A stretch of DNA of 27,208 nt from positions 1-27,208 of the forward strand of contig JAAAJB010000150.1 in assembly GCA_016098155.1 (NCBI GenBank), given 5' to 3'. Position numbers and translations under genes: made by a program. The notes under the pieces are model-generated. The model did not search any database and was not told the origin of the DNA. It saw nothing but the letters and a program-made list of their open reading frames with translations. This document shows, in pieces, positions 20,798-27,208 of this stretch (the stretch's first letter is position 1; each line of letters starts with the position of its first letter). Origin of the DNA: Actinomortierella ambigua. Lineage: Eukaryota; Mortierellomycota; Mortierellomycetes; Mortierellales; Mortierellaceae.

Positions 20798-21391
20798 ATG
20801 TCCCACGCTGCACCTACCACCCTCCCTCCCATCGCCGAGCTGAACACGGCCTCGGCCACGGTCCAGGACCTGGCCACGGCCGTCACGCTGCTGTTTGAGC
20901 CCGCGCCGCCGCTGGTCGAGCGTCTGTTTGCGAAGCGGCCGTTCAGCTCGTACGGGCAGCTCATTGACGAGACGGAGGCGCTGATCACGGACCCGGCCAA
21001 GGCTGGCTTCACCGAGGCGGAGGTGCTCGAGATCATCAATGCGCACCCGCGTATTGGAGCGGCCAAGGCCAACCTGTCTGCGCTGTCGTTGATTGAGCAG
21101 GGTTATAAGAAGCCTGAGGAGGCTGCTGCTGCTGCTGCTCAGCAGACACAGCAGCAAGTCTCGCAGGAGGACGAAAAGACCCAGGCGGATCTGAAGCGAC
21201 TGAACCAGGAGTACGAGGCCAAGTACGGGTTCAAGTTTATCGTGTTTGTCAATGGCCGGCCCCGAAGCGCGATTGTGCCCGTGATGGAGGAGCGTATCCG
21301 GGACTCGACGGTCGAGCAGGAGAAGAAGACGGCTCTGTTGGATATGTGTCATATTGCCCGCGATCGTCTCAAGAAGCTGAACGTTGAGTGA
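20798..21391 (+). CDS. URAD: OHCU decarboxylase (urate catabolism; 197 aa)
   Basis: Decarboxylates 2-oxo-4-hydroxy-4-carboxy-5-ureidoimidazoline to S-allantoin, the last step of uricase-initiated urate breakdown. Family signature: F-x-KRPFSSYGQLIDE (about 44-58), NAHPRIG with the catalytic histidine at 83, LSALSLIEQ (about 93-101), LNQEYEAKYGFKFIVFVNGRP (about 135-155), ERIRDSTVEQEKKTAL (about 165-180) and a closing IARDRLKKL. A Glu/Ala/Gln-rich insert (about 106-126) separates the two halves. The start at 20798 has a good ACAAATG context; an in-frame ATG at 20738 would add a low-complexity leader and is rejected. There is no intron. The C-terminus (NVE) is not a PTS1, so peroxisomal import, common for this pathway, is not obvious. 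AATAAA at 21464 is followed by an A18 tract. The nearest neighbour downstream is the convergent DPH6 gene. Confidence 0.92.
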   Translation: MSHAAPTTLPPIAELNTASATVQDLATAVTLLFEPAPPLVERLFAKRPFSSYGQLIDETEALITDPAKAGFTEAEVLEIINAHPRIGAAKANLSALSLIEQGYKKPEEAAAAAAQQTQQQVSQEDEKTQADLKRLNQEYEAKYGFKFIVFVNGRPRSAIVPVMEERIRDSTVEQEKKTALLDMCHIARDRLKKLNVE

Positions 21392-21463
21392 ACAAAAAAC
21401 AACATAGAACCGGGAAAGCAAGAAAGCAGCTTCATTCCAACCTAACCAATACCATATCCTGTA

Positions 21464-21469
21464 AATAAA
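21464..21469 (+). terminator. Poly(A) signal AATAAA of the OHCU decarboxylase gene
   Basis: Canonical AATAAA 73 bases after the stop codon, with an A-run starting at 21477. Confidence 0.65.
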
Positions 21470-21476
21470 GCATTGC

Positions 21477-21494
21477 AAAAAAAAAAAAAAAAAA
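21477..21494. repeat. A18 tract next to the OHCU decarboxylase poly(A) signal
   Basis: Eighteen uninterrupted A residues begin 8 bases after AATAAA. Similar runs elsewhere in the window show that A-tracts are common in this genome. Confidence 0.9.
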
Positions 21495-21582
21495 GGCTAC
21501 CTTGAATCACGTTCAACTTTGTATGTTGCCCAACGATTAGGACACTATTTTCTTCTTAAAACACATCTTTTTCTGTCTCTAT

Positions 21583-23609
21583 CTACATGTGCAAACCTGG
21601 ACGAGTAGGCACCTTACCGACAGCATGGACCGTCATCGCCAATAGGCCGCGGTCCGACATGGCTTGCACAGGGACCAGTGTGACTGCAAAAGGACCACTA
21701 GCCTCGGTCAAACGTCCTTGCCCGCATTCACCGTTGCATGCCACATACGACAGCGCGTCATCGACAAAGGCGCGGAGCAACTGCGACCGCTCATGCTGCT
21801 GTTGCTGTCCTTCTTGTTCCTCCACCTTCTCCTCTTCTCCCTCTTCTCCCATCACCACAAGGCTCTGGTGGTAATAGACCGTCACGTTCACCACATCCCC
21901 CCAGCCAGGCCGCTCCAGTCCAGGGCCACGCGCTGGGGTCCGATGCTGCTGAAGCACGCGATCCACGGACGTGGCCAGCATGCCCAGCATGTCTCGGGTC
22001 CACTGCTGGCCCTGCTGGGTCGCCAAGGAGAACGGGGGGTGGGGAGGTTGTGTGGTAGTGGTAGAAGAGGAGGTAGAAGAGGATGAGGATGAAGATGGTG
22101 ACGCAGGATGGGTCTGAGCAACCGAGAGAATCGACAGAATCGGGGCTAGGAACCAAGATTTCGTCCGCGCTCTCCACGCAGTGTCAGTGGTAGAAGAGGA
22201 GGAGGAGGTGGTGGTGGTCGTTCTTGGCCGATCTTGAATGCTGAGCTCTGTAAGGTCTACTAGGCCATCGCTTCTCCTCTCCGTACTCCTCCTCCTCCAG
22301 TCGGCGCTTCCCGTCGTGCCAACGGCCATCTCATGGTAAAACTCTGTCGTGATAGGTCGCAGTGCTCGCTTTTCGAGCTGGTAGGCATCGTCGTCGTCCG
22401 TCTCATACCCATCCTCCTCTTGCTCAATGGTGGTGGTGGTGGTGGTCGTCGTCGTCGTCGACTTTGCCTTCATCTCTCGATCCGCATAGACCTTGCCATC
22501 ATGGATCAAGACCTGCCACTCGACCTGCGCGCCCTTGGGCAGCGACGGCATACAAACGCCCAACAGCGGCGGCGAAGCAGAAGCAGTGGTGGCCACGGCC
22601 GAGGTCCAGGCACTCATGGCCGGGACCAGGGCTTCGGGGCGATCGACAAAAGCAATACAGAGCGCCGTGCGATGGACGAGATCGGCCTGCTGGACGGTGG
22701 TGATCTGCTTGAGGTTGCGGAGCGACCAGGCGGCTTCCTGGGCGAGCGACCTTGGAACGGGCAGGTCCAATGTTGCGGGGATCATGCCGATTTGGCCGGC
22801 GATGAAGGTATGATGCGAGTGCTATGAAGGGTTGGGTGGGTGTGGAGGAAAAGAGGTATTGAGAGAGAGAGAGAGAGAGAGGACAAGTGAGTAGTCAGTC
22901 GAAACAGGGCTTTTCTGCTTCTTTTTCCCCTTGTTTGTTTCTTTTTTTGCAGGACTCTGACTACATTGACGTTGACACACATACGGTGGTTGCTTGCGAA
23001 TAAGGCCCGATATTGGCAGGTGCCCAGTAGGACATGCCTTGGACATGCATGGTCTGTCGCTCGCCGTGAATCTTGTTCTCTTTGCGGATGGCAAGGCAGC
23101 TCACTTGGATATGCACCTTGCCTGGAAGACGAGCACCGACGCAAGCACGTGGAGGTGGGTTGATGCCAAAGTAGTTCTTGTACGCGCCGTTGACCACGCC
23201 AAAGTTGGCCATGTCCGACACGTACACCTGCATGAACACTACTTCTGGCCAAGAGAGTCCAGCCGTTCTCAACTTTGCTATATGATTACAAAAAAAAAAA
23301 AAAAAAAAAAAAATGAGTGCCCCTGATCTCGAGATGGTGGCACAGCAAAAAGATCCATTGAGCATAGCCTCATATACAAAGCCTCTTGGATTACCTGCAG
23401 CATTGTCAAGACACACCGAGGTCTCCTCCGCGATGCTCAAGGGTCGATCCACGTCCGTCTCAAAGGCGTGGGTGCCTCCGATGGCGCACACAATATTGTC
23501 GGAAGAAATGGTGAACTTTGGTTGATACGCTCCTGAGCTATCGAGTGATTCCTCGGTCAAAGTCCACAACTGGGCGCTATTTCTCCGTTCGTGGGTGAAT
23601 ATGGAAGGC

Positions 23610-23654
<45 letters not shown>

Positions 23655-25131
23655 GCAGTGGAGGAAGCATCGGCCTGCTGCGCTTTGCAACGCGCTTCCT
23701 GGAGTACGACAACGTCTTGGATAGGTCGCATCATATTGTCCGCATCCCATTGAGGGTTCACATTCATCTCTGCGATCCAGTCCTGGTTGATCTCGCTCTC
23801 GTCCTTGTCCTCTACCTCCAGCTGCTTAAACCGAAGGTACGCTACTTGGGCGAATGCTCCATCAGAATGGATAATTGTCTCCGATTCCTTTCTAAGTATG
23901 AATTATATCAATAATAATATCGATCATAATATCAATAATAATATCAAATATCAACGATATCAATAATAGCATCAAAATAACATCAATAAAGACAAGCGAC
24001 TGTGACGATCATTTCTACGACCGACACGCTATGACGAATGAGGGTCGGGCTTCTTCCTCTTACATGATGATTCTCTTCCTGAAGAGTGGGCAGTCAAGGG
24101 TCATGGTCTCGTATTCGCCACCCTCGCCACAGATGTGAAGGTCATACTCTTGGTTCATCCGGCAAAAGAGCGGGTACATGTCTCCAATGGATCGCCCAAG
24201 GTGTTGCTTCTTGAGGCCAATGGCTGCGACCTTGACCAAGACAGCGTTCACTCCTGCTTGAGCCATCTCCCACAACAATTCTTCTTGGTTGCGCTGCCAG
24301 AGGTAGGCCAGTGAGACAAGCCCTAGTCGAGAGCACCTACAAAGAGGGGTGAAAGGGAAGGGGAACGCCCGTTTGAGATAAGCAACTCTTTGCATGAATC
24401 GATCAACATTTGTCAGCCAACTGACCTTCACCTTCCTTCTCCTTCATTTCCACAGAGCTGAATTACTTTACACGTTTTCGACGCGAACACGCTGATAGTT
24501 TGAGAGAATGGCGCCCGTGCTGACCGCCTGCAGATCGGGGTGGTGCTCTTTCGCCATCTTGAGCAGCTCGTACAGATCCTCAGTCTCGTCCTTGTCCGTC
24601 TTGACATAGTCCGACCCTTGCTCGACTGCACTTCCGTGGATCTCGCGTCGGTAGAGGGGAAGACCTGTGCATTCCTCATAGAGATGGATAACATCGTGGC
24701 CCACTGTCTGGTACATGTACGAGTCTAGTTCATCTATTCATTTGTATTGTATTGTGTGATTGAGGTAAGGAAAGTGTGAGCCATCGTTGACATCCAAAGA
24801 ACATGACAGACGTTCGGGAGATTGTGATATTGTCGAAAAACCTAAAAAAAAAAGTACCTTTCTTATCCTCTGCCTTGGGTCTCAAGTTGGCAAGTGCGAC
24901 GACCTCATGACCATTGGCCACACACTGCATCAGGTTGTAGATGCTGTCCTTGCCTCCACTTTGATGCGTATGATCACGCGCGGAGAAAGAAAAATATGTA
25001 GAAAAAAATAGGGATGGACGTATCAGGACCACTGAGCACTATCCATTCGCTGGTCCTGTTTTTTTTCCCCTTGTATCTTTCTTACTCTCAATGGTGTGTG
25101 TGTGTTACCTGATTAGCCCAATGACCTTCAT
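21583..25131 (-). CDS. DPH6: Dph6 diphthine-ammonia ligase with RidA-like domains (895 aa, 7 exons)
   Basis: Catalyses the final ATP-dependent amidation that turns diphthine on elongation factor 2 into diphthamide; cytosolic. Exons on the minus strand: 25131-25109, 24958-24858, 24733-24472, 24336-24064, 23891-23395, 23277-22985, 22821-21583. All joins keep frame and total 895 residues. The PP-loop SGGKDS (8-13) is itself split by intron 1. YQRVRVENVCSRLGLVSLAYLW spans intron 3, and ICGEGGEYETMTLDCPLF (about 196-213) is the family hallmark. Two RidA/YjgF-like domains follow, about 346-455 (SDNIVCAIGGTHAF; VFMQVYVSDMANF) and from about 463 (PANIGPYSQATT; FIAGQIGMIPATL) to the end. This is the known fungal Dph6 layout. 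Yeast Dph6 is 685 residues; the excess is low-complexity: 15 Gln (about 300-314), poly-Thr, Asp/Glu and poly-Ser/Thr inserts inside the second RidA-like part. It is convergent with URAD, with about 190 bases between stops. Confidence 0.94.
22859..22881 (-). repeat. CT (sense strand) microsatellite in DPH6 intron 6
   Basis: About eleven GA units on the + strand, reading CT on the DPH6 sense strand, about 40 bases before the acceptor of the 163-bp intron. Confidence 0.85.
23290..23313. repeat. A-run (T-run on the sense strand) next to the DPH6 intron 5 acceptor
   Basis: About 23 A residues on the + strand. On the DPH6 strand this is a T-run ending about 12 bases before the CATATAG acceptor, so it probably serves as an extreme polypyrimidine tract. 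Confidence 0.85.
23909..23989. repeat. ATCAATAATA minisatellite in DPH6 intron 4
   Basis: Roughly 80 bases of shuffled ATCAATAAT/ATATCAA units occupying half of the 172-bp intron 23892-24063. It is markedly AT-rich compared with the flanking exons. Confidence 0.85.
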
Positions 25132-26103
25132 GCTGTCCTGATGTGTGAATCGAGTTGCAATGATGCAAACGGGGGTTTGGCCACCAAATAAGAAAAAAAA
25201 AATGCACCAAGTGGCTTGTCACAAAAAAATATTCTTCGCGTTGACTACGGGTCGAGTGCTCCCTGCCCTATCTAGGATGCTGGAATACAAAAGCAAAAGC
25301 GACCTTCATACCCTATTCAGCCTTTTCATCACATCGGGCCAAGTGGTCGAGTTTTTTTTTTTCCGAGAACGAGGAAAGGGGCCTTTCCCAGATGGCATCG
25401 CGTGAGAGAGACCAGGCAGTTACATGGAGGTGGGGAGCGAATGAGGTCAGCCCAGGGAAGGGAGAGAGGGGAGGGAGATGGTGTTGGCGTTGTACAGAGA
25501 GAGCTTCACCCCCCACCTCCCCACAACAAAAACACCTCAGTAGTAGTGCATTGGTCATCAAGTCGTATGATCAAGCCCCAGCTCTCAACTCTCTATCCCC
25601 CCCCCCTCTCTCATCCTGTGCAAAGCACAACATGCAGGGTTCATGAGAGAGAGGGACAGGCAGTTTCCTCGGAGCACCTTGCATGTGTGTCAATGAATGT
25701 GGAGAGAGATAGGTGAGAAGCAGATGAAGGAGGTTCGGGGGAGGAGGAGGGGGGAGGTGAATAATTGCTTAGCTTGCACAGACACTGCTGCAGGTGGACA
25801 TATGCAAGCACGTCAACGTAAGCGAACGGTGCAATCCTATCCATGTATGAACATGGAACAGACTTTACAGGGAGGGAAACACGGTCGACCATTTTTGTTT
25901 GTGTGGTGGTGGTGAGGCAACCATTCGAGCAACCGTTGGTCAATCTGTTCCTCATTTGAGTGCGCGATGAAACTCTTTCTCTCTCCTTCTTTCCCTCCTC
26001 CTCCTCCTCTTCCTCTTCCTCTACCCAAGGTTGTTCAGCAAATACGGAGTGAAGTGAAAGAGTGAAAGAAAAAACAGAGCAGGAAGAAGAAAAAAAAAAA
26101 AGG

Positions 26104-26343
26104 CTAAAGCGGAGAGACGGAGGCCTCAAGAGTTGCACCGTCTGGTTCTTCGGATGACGCAGAAGATGGAATGGTGCTCATGAGTCTCTGCTGCGCTGCA
26201 GCGATGCTCACTGCCAGCTGGTAGGATGCCAGCTGTTTGGGTCCGGCTGAGAATGACGACGAAGGTGCCGATTGATGACGGAATAGCGCTCCAGGCATCC
26301 CTTTTTTTTCTCTCTTGTTGCTGTTGTTGCTACCGCTGTTCAT
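26104..26343 (-). CDS. Weak small ORF, 79 aa, no known family
   Basis: A minus-strand open frame starting at 26343 and ending in TAG. The first part is Asn/Ser/Lys-rich (CAACAG-type repeat DNA). The rest (ASYQLAVSIAAAQQRLMS, then SSASSEEPDGATLEAS) has non-repetitive composition that could be a short amphipathic helix plus an acidic tail. No motif is recognised and no poly(A) signal is evident. It may be a small gene, an exon of a longer gene, or chance. Confidence 0.25.
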   Translation of the reverse strand: MNSGSNNSNKREKKGMPGALFRHQSAPSSSFSAGPKQLASYQLAVSIAAAQQRLMSTIPSSASSEEPDGATLEASVSPL

Positions 26344-26464
26344 ACAGTAACATAAGAGGAGTCGTGCACCCGGTGTCCGCAGTGCGGGGGTGAGCGGCAG
26401 AGAGGATCGCGGTGCTCCTCCCTTCCCTTTCTCCCTCCTTCCTTACTTCTCTCCTTCCTTCAGG

Positions 26465-26515
26465 CGGTGCGGTGCGGTGCGGTGTGGTGCGGTGCAGTGC
26501 AGTGCAGAGCGGTGC
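26465..26515. repeat. GGTGC pentanucleotide array
   Basis: About ten 5-base units (GGTGC with GTGCA and other one-base variants) in tandem. Confidence 0.9.
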
Positions 26516-26696
26516 CCCTTCTCTCCCCTTGTACATAGTGCGTGAGGGGGGCCCCCTCCCTTCTTTCCTCCCGCCCTGTCTACTCAGCGTTTCAGCCGAG
26601 TCCTGGGTACTCAGTGCCTGACGTCCAATTCAAAGAGGTACCACCCACCGCCTTTCTCTTACGGCTCACTGTGCCTGACGTGAACCCACTACGTAC

Positions 26697-26740
26697 ACTC
26701 GCTCTCACTCTCACTCGCTCTCACTCTCACTCGCTCTTCC
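26697..26740. repeat. CTCGCTCTCACTCTCA repeat
   Basis: Tandem CTCGCTCTCACTCTCA-type units followed by CT-rich sequence. Confidence 0.85.
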
Positions 26741-27150
26741 TCTCTGTCCCCCCCTTCCTCCCCCACAGCTCCCCTCTTTCCAGGGTCCAATGTACTGTAA
26801 ATCGTTTCTCAAGTGCGACAGCATACGATGGTAACCTCAAAGGAGATGGAGAGGGGGGGGACAAGAGGCCAAACAAACAGAGAATCAACAACAAACAACA
26901 AAAAAGCATAGTTGAACTGAGCTGACTACCTCTGTCGTCGAGATAAAGCGCCTTTTTCTTCTTCCTGTATGAAAGCCGGGGGCTGTTCGTCGTCCTGAAG
27001 GCAATGGCTCTCTTTCGGTCTCTTTATCTACCTATCTCTTTCCAAATTCTCATGGCGTGGCAGCCATGTTTTGCTCCACGGCCTGGATGTTTGGTTGGTC
27101 GACTTGCTTTCTTTTTTGCAAATGATAGTTCTGTCTTTCTCGGTTGGTGC

Positions 27151-27170
27151 CTTTTTTTTTTTTTTTTTTG
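27151..27170. repeat. Poly(T) run of about 20
   Basis: Uninterrupted T run near the window end, followed by shorter T runs. Confidence 0.9.
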
Positions 27171-27208
27171 TTTTTTGTTTTCTGTTTAAAAGGTTTATGA
27201 GAGCGTTG

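Larger units (their letters stand above)
25132..27208. other. Gene-poor, repeat-rich end of the window
   Basis: About 2.1 kb without a confident gene. It contains GA/GGA-rich tracts (about 25440-25480 and 25735-25760), a CCTCCTCTTCC tract (about 25990-26020), one weak minus-strand ORF (26104-26343), a GGTGC pentamer array (about 26465-26515), two TGACGT sites (26619 and 26676), a CTCGCTCTCACT repeat (about 26697-26740) and a T-run (about 27151-27170). The first 200 bases presumably include the DPH6 promoter. Confidence 0.55.

Noticed and set aside
1..27208. CRISPR arrays, tRNA or rRNA genes, transposase or reverse transcriptase ORFs
   Set aside because: None seen: repeats are simple-sequence or lack spacers, and no tRNA B-box with a matching fold or mobile-element protein motif was noticed.

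Overview
This window is nuclear DNA from a filamentous fungus. Evidence: genes carry short spliceosomal introns (about 115-175 bp) with GTAAGT/GTATGT-type donors. The gene set is fungal: a Met16-type PAPS reductase, Cms1, Dph6 with fused RidA-like domains, and a very large Doa10. Intergenic DNA is full of simple repeats and A/T homopolymers. An early-diverging lineage (Mucoromycota, Mortierella-like) would fit the style, but this is an impression and not demonstrated.

Layout. 1-3100: repeat-rich, no recognisable gene; the first 131 bases may be the end of an exon of a gene lying upstream. 3105-5060 (+): an unrecognised 651-residue coiled-coil/acidic protein. 5501-5992 (+): a small secreted protein made of three exact-length 44-residue repeats (DUF5648-like). 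6487-7570 (-): Cms1-like ribosome-biogenesis factor, one intron. 7571-9982: gene-poor. 9983-10942 (-): PAPS reductase. 10943-13605: gene-poor, with a 3x22-bp repeat beside a TATA-like site. 13606-20361 (+): eight-exon Doa10/MARCH6-type ER ubiquitin ligase, rebuilt here from its RING-CH microexons; it includes a probable GC-AG intron. 20798-21391 (+): OHCU decarboxylase (urate catabolism). 21583-25131 (-): seven-exon Dph6, convergent with the OHCU gene. 25132-27208: repeat-rich, with one weak small ORF.

The genes are unrelated housekeeping functions (sulfate assimilation, ribosome assembly, ER-associated degradation, purine breakdown, diphthamide synthesis). I see no operon-like logic, mobile element, CRISPR array or tRNA, and no convincing new multi-gene system. 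The features most worth a second look are the Doa10 gene architecture and its long tail after the normally C-terminal element, the threefold secreted repeat protein, and the unrecognised coiled-coil protein. Exon joins for Doa10 (1860 aa), Dph6 (895 aa) and Cms1 (315 aa) were derived by hand. They keep frame throughout and rebuild family motifs across junctions, but no transcript data were available.
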